Shown: positions 49,154 through 57,489, counted from the first letter of the stretch. The stretch: 64,000 nt of DNA from Rhodothermales bacterium (GCA_022821845.1 JAJECT010000032.1:1-64000), one strand, 5' to 3'. The notes: generated by a model not told the origin, from the letters alone. Translations and numbers: made by a program.

Positions 49154-49732
49154 ATGCGCGCGCTGCTTCGCATTGCTCACCGCATCGATCAAGCCAACGA
49201 ATGGGTCGGGCGGATCGCATACTGGCTGACGCTTGTCATGGTGGGGGTGGGCGCCTACAATACGCTCGTGCGGTATCTGGACCGCTTCACCGGGCTGGGC
49301 CTGAGTTCGAACACCTACATCGAGCTCCAGTGGTATATGTACAGCCTGATTTTTCTGCTGGGGGCCGCCTGGACCCTGAAGCACGACGCCCATGTGCGCG
49401 TGGACGTGCTGTTCGCCCGCCTCGCGCCCCGGGGACGCGCCTGGGTAAACCTGGGCGGCGCGGCGCTTTTCCTTTTGCCCTTCTGCCTGTTCGTAATCTG
49501 GACGTCCTGGCCCACCGTGCATAATTCGTGGGCGGTCTGGGAGGTCTCGCCCGATCCGGGCGGCTTGCCCCGATATCCGATCAAAACGGTCATCCCCGTC
49601 GCGTTTTTCCTGCTGTTCCTGCAGGGGGTCAGCCTTGCAATCAAGCAAATCGCCTTTCTGCGCGGGGGGGCGGAGGAATACGCTCCGAAAACCGGGCCAG
49701 GGAACTTCGTACAATCGCAAGGAGACGCATGA
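49154..49732 (+). CDS. dctQ: TRAP transporter small permease (DctQ-like)
   Basis: The 192-residue small membrane subunit links the binding protein and large permease. Four hydrophobic segments are visible: YWLTLVMVGVGAYNTLV (about 22-38), YMYSLIFLLGAAWTL (about 60-75), VNLGGAALFLLPFCLFVIW (about 98-116) and TVIPVAFFLLFLQGVSLAI (about 148-167). The motif LKHDAHVRVDVLFARL is typical of DctQ. The ATG at 49154 is chosen over earlier codons because the first helix follows at a normal distance and earlier codons overlap the binding-protein gene. Its stop overlaps the large permease start (ATGA). Confidence 0.88.
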   Translation: MRALLRIAHRIDQANEWVGRIAYWLTLVMVGVGAYNTLVRYLDRFTGLGLSSNTYIELQWYMYSLIFLLGAAWTLKHDAHVRVDVLFARLAPRGRAWVNLGGAALFLLPFCLFVIWTSWPTVHNSWAVWEVSPDPGGLPRYPIKTVIPVAFFLLFLQGVSLAIKQIAFLRGGAEEYAPKTGPGNFVQSQGDA

Positions 49733-51060
49733 TGGGCGACTGGCTCGGGCTGCTTATGTTCGTTGCAGCGTTGATCTTCATCTTTTCGGGGTTTCCGGTT
49801 GCTTTCGCCCTTGGAGGCGCTGCCCTGATTTTCGCCTTCGTGGGCATTGAACTGGGCTATTTCAGCTGGCATCTTCTGCTGGCCATGCCGGACCGCATCT
49901 TCGACGTCATGTCGAATACGCTGCTGCTGGCGGTGCCGTATTTCATCTTCATGGGGGCCATGCTGGAAAAATCTCGCCTGGCAGAAGACCTGCTCCAGAC
50001 CATTGGCTTGCTGTTTGGGCGGATGCGCGGCGGGTTGGCCATTGCGGTGGTGTTCGTGGGAGCGCTGCTGGCCGCGGCGACGGGCGTGGTGGGGGCGTCC
50101 GTGGTCGCCATGGGGGTCATTTCCCTGCCCGTTATGATGCGCTACGGATATTCGCACGCCTTGTCCGCCGGCGTGATTTCCGCATCGGGTACGCTGGGAC
50201 AAATCATTCCCCCCAGCATCGTGCTGATCGTGTTGGCGGATCAACTCAGCGTGGCGGGGCGGATTTCTGTCGGCGACCTGTTTCTGGGCGCGTTCGTTCC
50301 CGGTTTGCTCCTGGCCGGGCTGTTTGCGCTCTACGCGGCGGGCGTGGCCTTCTTCAAGCCGTCCGCGGCGCCGGCCCTTCCCGCAGAAGAACGCGGCCTG
50401 CCTTCCCGGGAACTGATTCGCCGCGTGGCACTCGTCATGCTGCCGCCCTTGCTGCTTATCGTCGTGGTGCTGGGCAGCATCTTCGCGGGCGTCGCGACGC
50501 CTACGGAAGCCGGGGCGCTGGGCGCGCTGGGGGCCTTGCTCCTCGCCGCCATCAACCGCCGGCTTACCCTGACGGCGCTCCGGGAAACCATGAAGGAGAC
50601 GGCCAAGTTGACCGCCATGATCCTGATTCTTCTGGTCGGCGCGCGGGCTTTTTCGCTCGTATTCATCGGGCTGAACGGCGACCTGTGGATCGAGGAGCTG
50701 CTCACCGGCTTGCCGGGCGGCGTGATCGGGCTGATTCTGGTGGCGAACCTCACCATTTTCCTGCTTGGTTTCTTTATCGATTTCTTCGAGATCGCGTTCA
50801 TTATCGTACCCCTGCTGGCGCCCGCGGCGGCGTTCCTCGGCGTGGACCTCGTATGGTTCGGGGTGATGATCGCCATGAACCTGCAAATGTCCTTCCTGAC
50901 GCCGCCGTTCGGATTTGCGCTGTTCTACCTGCGCGGGGTGGCGCCCCCCGAAATCGCCACCACCCAGATTTACCGCGGCGCCATTCCTTTCATAGGCATC
51001 CAGGCGGTCGGACTCATGCTGGTGATCCTTTTCCCTGGAATTGCAACGTGGATGTCGTGA
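49729..51060 (+). CDS. dctM: TRAP transporter large permease (DctM-like)
   Basis: The 443-residue main transport subunit of the TRAP system, sodium-coupled by family analogy. About 12 hydrophobic segments are visible, with DctM landmarks: FSGFPVAFALGGAALIFAFV, AVPYFIFMGAMLEKSRLAEDL, GTLGQIIPPSIVLIVLADQL, GVATPTEAGALGALGALLLA and MNLQMSFLTPPFGFALFYLR. Two ATG codons are adjacent at 49729 and 49732; either could serve. The gene ends in TGA at 51058-51060 directly followed by a run of eleven G. It is the last gene of the dctP-dctP-dctQ-dctM unit. Confidence 0.92.
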   Translation: MMGDWLGLLMFVAALIFIFSGFPVAFALGGAALIFAFVGIELGYFSWHLLLAMPDRIFDVMSNTLLLAVPYFIFMGAMLEKSRLAEDLLQTIGLLFGRMRGGLAIAVVFVGALLAAATGVVGASVVAMGVISLPVMMRYGYSHALSAGVISASGTLGQIIPPSIVLIVLADQLSVAGRISVGDLFLGAFVPGLLLAGLFALYAAGVAFFKPSAAPALPAEERGLPSRELIRRVALVMLPPLLLIVVVLGSIFAGVATPTEAGALGALGALLLAAINRRLTLTALRETMKETAKLTAMILILLVGARAFSLVFIGLNGDLWIEELLTGLPGGVIGLILVANLTIFLLGFFIDFFEIAFIIVPLLAPAAAFLGVDLVWFGVMIAMNLQMSFLTPPFGFALFYLRGVAPPEIATTQIYRGAIPFIGIQAVGLMLVILFPGIATWMS

Positions 51061-51071
51061 GGGGGGGGGGG
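51061..51071 (+). repeat. G11 homopolymer immediately after the dctM stop codon
   Basis: Eleven consecutive G follow the TGA without a gap. The run is non-coding in the annotation given here. It marks the boundary between the transporter operon and the region with HD/YwgA and HipA-like genes. Confidence 0.8.
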
Positions 51072-51118
51072 TGGAGCCTGTTTTTCAGTGCATACGTCGG
51101 AAAGGGCGCAGCGCTTTC

Positions 51119-51205
51119 TTATTCCGCCTTCTCGACCAGCGGAAGAAAATCCTCGCCCGCCATCGGTTCGTGTTCGCCGAGATTGCCGCGCAGTTCGATG
51201 AGCAA
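51119..51205 (-). pseudogene. Degraded 3' fragment of a HIRAN-protein gene (inverted copy of 56250-56345)
   Basis: Reading leftwards, the fragment encodes RLLIELRGNLGEHEP, then MAGEDFLPLVEKAE and a stop. The intact HIRAN-type protein at 55584-56345 ends RLLIELRGNLGEHEP, MADEDFLPLVEAAG. The DNA matches over about 85 bases with fewer than ten differences by eye. No upstream part of the gene remains. It lies in the 259-base gap between dctM and the HD gene, opposite in orientation to the intact copy. Confidence 0.8.
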
Positions 51206-51264
51206 CCTGCGGGCCGTAAATGGAAAAATAAGGCAAAAAAATCGCAAAAACCTTGACTTGTACA

Positions 51265-51310
51265 TATAATGAACATATATTGATTTGCGTCAATCAATAA
51301 CGTCAAGGGA
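51265..51310 (+). promoter_or_regulatory. Putative promoter/operator of the HD-YwgA operon
   Basis: A TATAAT at 51265-51270 is followed by a perfect inverted repeat ATTGATT-TGCGTC-AATCAAT (51279-51298), and AAGGGAG at about 51305-51311 lies 8-9 bases ahead of the GTG start at 51320, a good ribosome-binding site. The region is distinctly AT-rich. A repressor binding the palindrome would sit over the start of transcription (inference). Confidence 0.45.
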
Positions 51311-51319
51311 GACGATTCA

Positions 51320-52699
51320 GTGAAGAACAGGAACAGGGAAGTGCAGCGTATTCGCGATCCGGTCCACGGCCTTATCGTGTTTGGCGGCGGGAGCGATCCG
51401 CATCAGAACGAGACCGATCTGATCGCATGGCGTCTGCTGAATACCCGTGAATTTCAGCGACTTCGGCGGATTCGCCAACTGGGCTTTTCCGATCTGGTTT
51501 TTCCCGGCGCCACGCACAGCCGCTTTGCGCACAGCGTTGGCGTCTACCATGTCGCCCGACAACTGGTTAATGTGGTGAGGCGCAGGCAGTTGGAGCGGGA
51601 CGAAAAATACGACAAGGAACGGGCTCGCGTGGTTCTGCTGGCCGCTCTGTTACACGACGTAGGGCACGGGCCATTCAGTCATGTGTTCGAGGAAGTGACA
51701 AGCGATTTGGAGTTGCCGAGACGTCACGAGGACTGGGGAGCGAACATTCTCCAGGATGACACGGAGGTCAACGGGCTACTCCGGGAGGTGGACGAAGAAC
51801 TCCCCAAACAAATAGGAGCCCTTTTGAAGGACAAAGACCCCAAGGATATCTATGCGACCATCGTTTCCAGTCAGTTCGACGCAGACCGACTTGACTATCT
51901 TCAGCGGGATCGCCTGATGACCGGCGTCGGGTTTGCTCATTTCGATATTGACTGGCTACTTGACTGCCTTGAGGTCGGCTCGGTCACGATCGAGTCAAGC
52001 AACGATTTTTTAGAAGCGCCATGTCTCTATCTTGGCCCCAAGGGCCTGCAAACGGCGGAAGAATATCTCGAAGCCCGTTTTCGACTCTATACGATGGTCT
52101 ACATGCACAAGACCACCAGAGCCGCCGAGAAAATGCTGGTATCTCTATTGAAGCAAGCAGTGAACCATCGGGCGGGCTCTTCTTTAATACAGCAAAATCC
52201 GGTTTGGCATTACCTTGCGCCTGGAGAAACGCCGCCCGATTCGGGCGCATACCTTGATCTTGACGATGCCTCCGTCTGGTCTGTCATCGCCGCTCTGGAA
52301 TCCTTGAAGCAATACCCGCGGATTTCCGAATTGGCAGGTCGCTTGCGACGACGCAACCTGTATAAATGTCTTGACATAGGGAGCAGAGATAGTCAAGAAG
52401 GTAACCTTTATAATCGCTTGCGACGTAAATTACAGGGTGCGGGGGTACAGGGGATAGACGAACGCGCCCTTTTCGACGATGCGTCGGTTACGCTTTACAA
52501 GCGATATGGCTTCAACGATGCCTCAGCGCTGAACAAGGTACTTGTAAAGACGCATCCCAGCGATACCGAGCCGCAGGACATTGTCGAGGCGTCGCCTGTT
52601 GTCCGGGCGTTTCGGGACGCGAGGCGCATCCAGCGCGTTTATGCGCCGGATCAGGAAGGTACCGCACAACTTCAAAAAATCATGGAGGAAATCCAATGA
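51320..52699 (+). CDS. HD-domain phosphohydrolase (SAMHD1/dGTPase-like)
   Basis: A 459-residue protein of the HD superfamily. It opens RIRDPVHGLIVF, then carries THSRFAHSVGVYHVARQL with the first metal His, LLAALLHDVGHGPFSHVFEE with the His-Asp pair, and SSQFDADRLDYLQRDRLMTG with the distal Asp. This spacing matches the SAMHD1/YwfO type that hydrolyses dNTPs or other phosphoesters (family knowledge). Start is GTG at 51320 with a strong ribosome-binding site. Its stop overlaps the YwgA-like gene by 4 bases (ATGA), so they are translated together. dNTP depletion in antiviral defence is one possible role; housekeeping nucleotide control is another. Confidence 0.88.
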   Translation: MKNRNREVQRIRDPVHGLIVFGGGSDPHQNETDLIAWRLLNTREFQRLRRIRQLGFSDLVFPGATHSRFAHSVGVYHVARQLVNVVRRRQLERDEKYDKERARVVLLAALLHDVGHGPFSHVFEEVTSDLELPRRHEDWGANILQDDTEVNGLLREVDEELPKQIGALLKDKDPKDIYATIVSSQFDADRLDYLQRDRLMTGVGFAHFDIDWLLDCLEVGSVTIESSNDFLEAPCLYLGPKGLQTAEEYLEARFRLYTMVYMHKTTRAAEKMLVSLLKQAVNHRAGSSLIQQNPVWHYLAPGETPPDSGAYLDLDDASVWSVIAALESLKQYPRISELAGRLRRRNLYKCLDIGSRDSQEGNLYNRLRRKLQGAGVQGIDERALFDDASVTLYKRYGFNDASALNKVLVKTHPSDTEPQDIVEASPVVRAFRDARRIQRVYAPDQEGTAQLQKIMEEIQ

Positions 52700-53235
52700 A
52701 CCAACACCCAATAACCGCAGAAGAAAAGGTGGTTGTCGCGTTGATCTCGCTGTGCGGGAACGAAATCGTCGGCAGAACGCGGTTCCAGAAACAGGCGTAT
52801 CTGCTGGATCGTTGCGGGGCGGACTTCGGTTTCCGGTTCGACTATCACCACTACGGTCCCTACTCTTTCGCGCTTGCAGACGGATGGGTGGACGCCAGAG
52901 CCGAACAAAGGATAACCATTGAAGAGCGGTTAGGCAGATATAGCATTCGGTACTCTATTTTCAGGACCCCCGAGTCTACCGAGCCGCCAAATAGCATCGG
53001 GAAGTTGCCCGCCGAGACTGCGCGCAAACTCCTTGACAAGATGCAGGAAGTTTCCGACATCGTCCTGGAACTTGCGGCGACCATCGCTTTTTTCCGGGCG
53101 GATGGATACGACGAACGCGAGGCGGTTAAAGAAACCAGAGAGCGTAAATCGATCAAGGCGGAAAATGGCCGCCTTGAAAAGGCCCAGCGCTTTCTGCAAG
53201 AAATTGGACTTCCCGGAGGGGTTGCAGCCGCCTGA
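52696..53235 (+). CDS. YwgA-like protein, partner of the HD phosphohydrolase
   Basis: A 179-residue soluble protein. The N-terminal half reads like a winged-helix domain of the YwgA/Panacea-related kind: EEKVVVALISLCGNEIVGRT, RFQKQAYLLD, FRFDYHHYGPYSFALADGW. The C-terminal half is helical and charged (ETARKLLDKMQEVSDIVLEL, ETRERKSIKAENGRLEKAQR). From memory, YwgA-type genes lie beside the HD gene ywfO in Bacillus, so the pair seems conserved across phyla. The 4-base overlap with the HD gene supports joint function. Whether it regulates or inhibits the hydrolase is unknown. rarA follows after 21 bases. Confidence 0.72.
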   Translation: MNQHPITAEEKVVVALISLCGNEIVGRTRFQKQAYLLDRCGADFGFRFDYHHYGPYSFALADGWVDARAEQRITIEERLGRYSIRYSIFRTPESTEPPNSIGKLPAETARKLLDKMQEVSDIVLELAATIAFFRADGYDEREAVKETRERKSIKAENGRLEKAQRFLQEIGLPGGVAAA

Positions 53236-53256
53236 TCCGCGTTACCTCTCTTTCCC

Positions 53257-54627
53257 ATGCCCGACTTGTTCAAGGAAGCCGCCGACCGGTATATTTCGCG
53301 GAATGCGCCGCTGGCGGATCGCATGCGTCCTCGTACGCTGGACGAATTCGTCGGGCAGGAACACATTCTCGGGCCGGGCAGGCTTCTGCGCCGGGCCATC
53401 CAGGCGGATCGCATCACGTCCGTCATCTTCTATGGCCCGCCGGGCAGCGGCAAAACCACCCTCGCCCGCATCGTTGCAAACACCACCAAGGCGCATTTTG
53501 CGTCTCTGAATGCGGTGCTGTCCGGCGTCAAGGACATCCGCGAGGCGATCAGCGACGCGAGAACCCGACTGGAGCAGCATCAGCGGCGGACCATCCTGTT
53601 CATCGACGAGGTGCACCGGTTCAACAAGTCGCAGCAGGATGCGCTCCTGCCGCATGTCGAGAACGGGACGGTCGTGCTGATCGGGGCCACGACGGAGAAT
53701 CCGTATTTCGAAGTGAACAAGGCGCTCGTGAGCCGGTCCCGCATTTTCGAATTGCGGACGCTCGACGAACCGGCGCTGCGGCAGATTGCGGTCTATGCGC
53801 TCGAAGATACGGAACGAGGATACGGCGACCACGATGTGCAGATCGCGCCCGAGGCGCTGGATCATTTGATCGACACGGCCAACGGCGATGCGCGTTCGGC
53901 GCTGAATGCCCTGGAACTGGCCGTGGAGACAACCGCTCCGGACGAGGCGGGCGCCATTCGGATCGATCTGGCGGTGGCGGAAGAAAGCATCCAGCGGCGC
54001 GCCGTCCTGTACGACAAGGAAGGGGACGTGCACTACGACACGATCAGCGCGTTCATCAAGAGCCTCCGCGGGTCCGATCCCGACGCGGCCCTGTACTGGA
54101 TGGCCAAAATGCTGTACGCCGGAGAGGACCCCCGTTTCATCATTCGCCGCATGTTCATCTTCGCGGCGGAGGACATCGGCCTGGCGGATCCCCGCGCGCT
54201 TCAGATCGCGTCGGCTACGGCGCACGGATTCGACTATGTGGGCATGCCCGAAGGGCAGTTTATGTTATCCGAGTGCTGCCTGTATCTGGCCACGGCGCCC
54301 AAAAGCAACTCCACCATGTCGTATTTCAGCGCGCTTTCCCATGTCCGGCAGGAGCGGTCCGACGACGTGCCGAATCACCTCAAGGACGCCAGTCGGGACA
54401 AGGAAGGGTTTGGCCACGGGAAGGGCTACAAGTACCCCCATGCATTCCATGAACACTATGTGCCCCAGCAATATTTGCCCGACGAAATGCGGGGCACGTA
54501 CTTTTACGAACCCGCCGAGATAGGCTACGAGGCGGAGGTGGTTCGCCGCATGGAGGAATTTCGCCGCCGCGACGCCGAAGAAGACTTCGAACGCCGCGTC
54601 CGCAAATACGCGGAAGGGGAGGAATAG
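53257..54627 (+). CDS. rarA: Replication-associated recombination protein A (RarA/MgsA AAA+ ATPase)
   Basis: Clamp-loader-like AAA+ ATPase acting at stalled replication forks. The 456-residue protein begins with [20 protein letters not shown], then Walker [13 protein letters not shown] (about 60-71), Walker [21 protein letters not shown], sensor region [12 protein letters not shown], and the MgsA C-terminal domain with [20 protein letters not shown] and ending in the HYVPQQYLP motif. The length is normal. The ATG at 53257 fits the family start. It is likely housekeeping although it sits between two putative toxin or defence-type pairs. Confidence 0.95.
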   Translation: MPDLFKEAADRYISRNAPLADRMRPRTLDEFVGQEHILGPGRLLRRAIQADRITSVIFYGPPGSGKTTLARIVANTTKAHFASLNAVLSGVKDIREAISDARTRLEQHQRRTILFIDEVHRFNKSQQDALLPHVENGTVVLIGATTENPYFEVNKALVSRSRIFELRTLDEPALRQIAVYALEDTERGYGDHDVQIAPEALDHLIDTANGDARSALNALELAVETTAPDEAGAIRIDLAVAEESIQRRAVLYDKEGDVHYDTISAFIKSLRGSDPDAALYWMAKMLYAGEDPRFIIRRMFIFAAEDIGLADPRALQIASATAHGFDYVGMPEGQFMLSECCLYLATAPKSNSTMSYFSALSHVRQERSDDVPNHLKDASRDKEGFGHGKGYKYPHAFHEHYVPQQYLPDEMRGTYFYEPAEIGYEAEVVRRMEEFRRRDAEEDFERRVRKYAEGEE

Positions 54628-54702
54628 GGCCCGCGGATTTGCAGGAACGTTTACAGGGGGTTGCGGATATGGGTAGCCTTCCGACCATGAAATACTTACG
54701 CC

Positions 54703-55587
54703 ATGTCTGAATTTTACCCCATCGTTACCGTAGAGCCGGAATGGGTGCTGGGAGGCGAGGACATGGGCAGCAAGGAAAAGTTCTGGTATCGCGATACCGC
54801 AGGGCGTAACAAGAATTGCCTGTTCAAATACTCAAGAAGGGATACGGGCGAGCATTGGGCTGAAAAGATCGCCGCAGAAGTAGCGGCATGCCTTGGGACG
54901 TTGCATGCCAAGGTGGAATTGGCTGAATTTCAGAATGTGTATGGATCGACAACAGAGTCTTTCGCTCGTCGGGGCCGGGCGCTGATCCATGGCAATGAGG
55001 TATTGGCCATTCTCATATCCGATTATAACCCGAGAAAAAAATTTCACCAGTCTGCCCATACGCTTGACAATATCCTGGCGGTATTGGATAGCGTTTTCAC
55101 AAACAGCGGAGAGAAACGGCTATTTGCAGAGTACCTGGTGCTGGATGCGGTGATCGGCAATACGGATCGCCACCATGAAAACTGGGGGTTTCAACTACGC
55201 CGTCGCGGCGAGAAGGAATGGGATATATCACTGGCCCCTTCTTTCGATCATGCCTCCTCTTTGGGCAGAGAGCTCAGGGACGAGCGGCGTGATCGGCTTA
55301 TGGCTGAAGATCGCGTCGGACGCTATGCGGAAAAGGGCCATGGCGGAATCTACTGGTCCCCGGACGAACGACGCGGCCCCAGCCCGCTTGAACTGGTGCG
55401 ACGAGCCGCCAGCACGTATCTGGACCTGTTCCGCCCAGCGCTCGCGAAACTGGACCGGCTTGACGAGGGTATATTACGGAGCATAATCGACCGCGTACCT
55501 TCCGACTGGATGTCTGCATCGGCTCGGAAGTTCGCATTGGCGTTGATGCGTTATAACCTCGAACAATTAAGACGACTTGAACCATGA
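54703..55587 (+). CDS. HipA-like kinase domain protein (compact form)
   Basis: A 294-residue protein with a HipA C-terminal-like kinase fold. The N-lobe carries GSKEKFWYRD and NCLFKYSRRDTGEHWAEKIA with a probable ATP-binding Lys. The catalytic loop is VLDAVIGNTDRHHENWGFQL (Asp-Arg and Asn spaced as in HipA) and the metal-binding motif LAPSFDHASSLG follows. It lacks the N-terminal subdomain of the 440-residue HipA. Its stop overlaps the next gene by 4 bases (ATGA), and that gene supplies a HipA-N-like and HIRAN segment, so the two may form one split kinase system. The target is unknown; E. coli HipA phosphorylates glutamyl-tRNA synthetase. Confidence 0.8.
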   Translation: MSEFYPIVTVEPEWVLGGEDMGSKEKFWYRDTAGRNKNCLFKYSRRDTGEHWAEKIAAEVAACLGTLHAKVELAEFQNVYGSTTESFARRGRALIHGNEVLAILISDYNPRKKFHQSAHTLDNILAVLDSVFTNSGEKRLFAEYLVLDAVIGNTDRHHENWGFQLRRRGEKEWDISLAPSFDHASSLGRELRDERRDRLMAEDRVGRYAEKGHGGIYWSPDERRGPSPLELVRRAASTYLDLFRPALAKLDRLDEGILRSIIDRVPSDWMSASARKFALALMRYNLEQLRRLEP

Positions 55588-56345
55588 ACGAAAGGACCCT
55601 CTTTCTTGCCTGGCAGGATAAGAGCCGCAGCCGCCAATGGTTTCCGATTGGCAGGCTGGATGCGGACCGAGACCTTTCCAGGTATCGTTTCCGATACACG
55701 CATGGCGCCCGTCGAGCGCAGGAGGAGGCGTATTTCCCGACCCTTCCAGAATTTCCGGAAATGGATAAGGAGTATTTTTCTCCAGCGTTGTTTTACCTTT
55801 TCCAGAACCGGGTTATGAAGCCGAACCGCCCGGATTTTCAGGAACACGTCAAGCGCCTGGGGCTTCCCGAGGATTCCAATCCCGATTCTTTTCAGATTCT
55901 ATCGGTGAGCGGCGGCCAGCGAATTACAGACTTTTACGAGGTTTTTCCGAAAATCGAGACGAATGCCGCTGGCGATTTTACCACCCGTTTTTTTCTTCAC
56001 GGTTGGCGATACGCCAATGAGGCCGCCCAAAGTCGCCTTGCCCAAGTGGAATCCGGGGAAGAACTGTACGTGGCCCTGGAACTGAACAATCCGGTGACCA
56101 GGGTGTCCGTGCAAATCCAGACAACAGATTATCATATGATTGGTTGGGCTCCGCGCTACCTTGTGTCGGACCTTGCGAAGTCAATCGCTTGTTCGCCCGG
56201 CAAGTATGAGGCGAAGGTTGTTCGGCTCAATCCTCCGCCAGCCCCCATGAAGCAACGGTTGCTCATCGAACTGCGCGGCAATCTCGGCGAGCACGAACCG
56301 ATGGCGGACGAGGATTTCCTTCCTCTGGTCGAGGCGGCGGGGTAG
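55584..56345 (+). CDS. HIRAN-domain protein with HipA-N-like region, partner of the HipA-like kinase
   Basis: A 253-residue protein. Residues about 5-95 resemble the HipA N-terminal subdomain (WFPIGRLDADRDLSRYRFRY, then FPEMDKEYFSPALFYLFQNR and KPNRPDFQEHVKRLGL). Residues about 105-215 look like a HIRAN domain (DFYEVFPKIETN, FFLHGWRYANEAAQSRLAQV, GEELYVALELNNPVTRVSVQ, MIGWAPRYLVSDL), a fold that binds DNA ends in HLTF-type proteins. It overlaps the kinase gene by 4 bases. No HipB-like repressor is adjacent. A degraded inverted copy of its 3' end lies at 51119-51205. The two-part composition is an inference from motif resemblance. Confidence 0.75.
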   Translation: MNERTLFLAWQDKSRSRQWFPIGRLDADRDLSRYRFRYTHGARRAQEEAYFPTLPEFPEMDKEYFSPALFYLFQNRVMKPNRPDFQEHVKRLGLPEDSNPDSFQILSVSGGQRITDFYEVFPKIETNAAGDFTTRFFLHGWRYANEAAQSRLAQVESGEELYVALELNNPVTRVSVQIQTTDYHMIGWAPRYLVSDLAKSIACSPGKYEAKVVRLNPPPAPMKQRLLIELRGNLGEHEPMADEDFLPLVEAAG

Positions 56346-56380
56346 GGAAAGCGCCGAAAATCCCTCTCCCGGATACGCAA

Positions 56381-56423
56381 CCTTAAAAAGTAAGGCGCGA
56401 AAATCTGGACTTAAAAAATTACG
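56381..56423 (+). repeat. Double-hairpin dispersed repeat, copy 3 (CCTTAA-TTAAGG family)
   Basis: CCTTAAAAAGTAAGG, linker CGCGAAAATCTGG, then ACTTAAAAAATTACGG. The second palindrome is degenerate but the spacing equals that of the copies at 36599 and 41734. It lies in the 202-base gap between the HIRAN gene and the isomerase-like gene. Confidence 0.55.
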
Positions 56424-56547
56424 GTTTGCCCGAATTAACGCCCGAAAAAGAGGCATTTCATTGCCAATGCAGCCGGTTTTTTCGTTTATTCATAGAGAGG
56501 GTGTCCGAAACACGCCGACTTATTCTCGACCAGAACGGAAAAATCTC

Positions 56548-57429
56548 ATGAGCAATACACGCCGAACTTTCCTGAAAACGCTGGGCGTAGCCGCCGCCGG
56601 CGCCGTGGTGGGCGGCTGCCGCGAAACTTCCGAGCCGCAAGCGGAACCCGTCGTGACCGAGCCGCCGCTTCCCAGAATCGGATTCCAGTTGTACACAGTT
56701 CGGGACGCCATCGAGGCGGACGCCGCAGCAGCGCTCGGTCGCGTCGCCGAAATGGGGTATACCTCCGTGGAAACAGGGTTCTGGCCAGAGGGCATGACCC
56801 TGACGCAGGCGAGCAATCTCCTCAAGGACGCGGGGCTCAGCGTGTTCTCGGCGCATATCGAGATTCCCGAAGGAGCGCACCGGGCTGCCGTGCTGGAGGC
56901 CGCCGAGGCCTACGACTGCGACCGCATGGTGTGGCACGGATGGCCCGAGGACGAACGCTACCAGACGATGGACGGCATCAGGGAACTGGCCGACGTCTAC
57001 AACGAGGCCTACGCTTTCTGCCAGGCGAATGGCCTGCAATTCGGGCTGCATAATCACTGGTGGGAATTCGAGCCGAATGCGGACGGCGCGCTTCCATACT
57101 ATGAAATCATGCCCCTCGTCGAGCCTGGAATTTTCTTCGAAATAGATACGTACTGGGCCAACGTGGGGGGACTCGACCCGGCGAAAGTAGTGGAGGATTG
57201 GGGCGCCCGCGCTCCCTTGTTGCACATCAAGGATGCGCTGGCGCTCTCGACCGAAGGTCCCATGGTGGCGGCGGGAAGCGGCCTGCAGGATTTCCCCGCC
57301 ATTGCGGCGGCAGGACGCGGACATACGGAATGGATGATCGTGGAAATGGACGATTGCGAGACAGACATCTTCGAAGCCGCCGCGCAAAGTTTCGCGTATC
57401 TTGTGGAAAACGGGTTGGCGGAAGGATAG
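56548..57429 (+). CDS. Exported sugar phosphate isomerase/epimerase-like TIM-barrel protein
   Basis: A 293-residue protein with a twin-arginine leader and lipobox (MSNTRRTFLKTLGVAAAGAV, VGGC), so it is predicted to be a periplasmic or surface lipoprotein. The body is an AP-endonuclease-2-type TIM barrel: RIGFQLYTVRDAIEADAAAA, GYTSVETGFWP, LQFGLHNHWWEFEP, FFEIDTYWANVGGLDP and LLHIKDAL, with metal-ligand Glu, His and Asp at the expected strand ends. The ATG at 56548 directly precedes the Tat motif. Similar exported proteins in Bacteroidota act on sugars or inositols together with Gfo/Idh/MocA enzymes such as the one at 45519; no direct link is shown here. Confidence 0.85.
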   Translation: MSNTRRTFLKTLGVAAAGAVVGGCRETSEPQAEPVVTEPPLPRIGFQLYTVRDAIEADAAAALGRVAEMGYTSVETGFWPEGMTLTQASNLLKDAGLSVFSAHIEIPEGAHRAAVLEAAEAYDCDRMVWHGWPEDERYQTMDGIRELADVYNEAYAFCQANGLQFGLHNHWWEFEPNADGALPYYEIMPLVEPGIFFEIDTYWANVGGLDPAKVVEDWGARAPLLHIKDALALSTEGPMVAAGSGLQDFPAIAAAGRGHTEWMIVEMDDCETDIFEAAAQSFAYLVENGLAEG

Positions 57430-57489
57430 CAGGGAGAATGCCCTCTCATAAATCACAAATTCCCCTGCGATACGAGAAACCACTACGGA

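Noticed and set aside
51251-51270. TTGAC (51253) plus TATAAT (51265) as a sigma-70 promoter pair
   Set aside because: The two boxes are only about 7 bases apart, far from the 16-18 needed, so only the TATAAT and the palindrome are kept.
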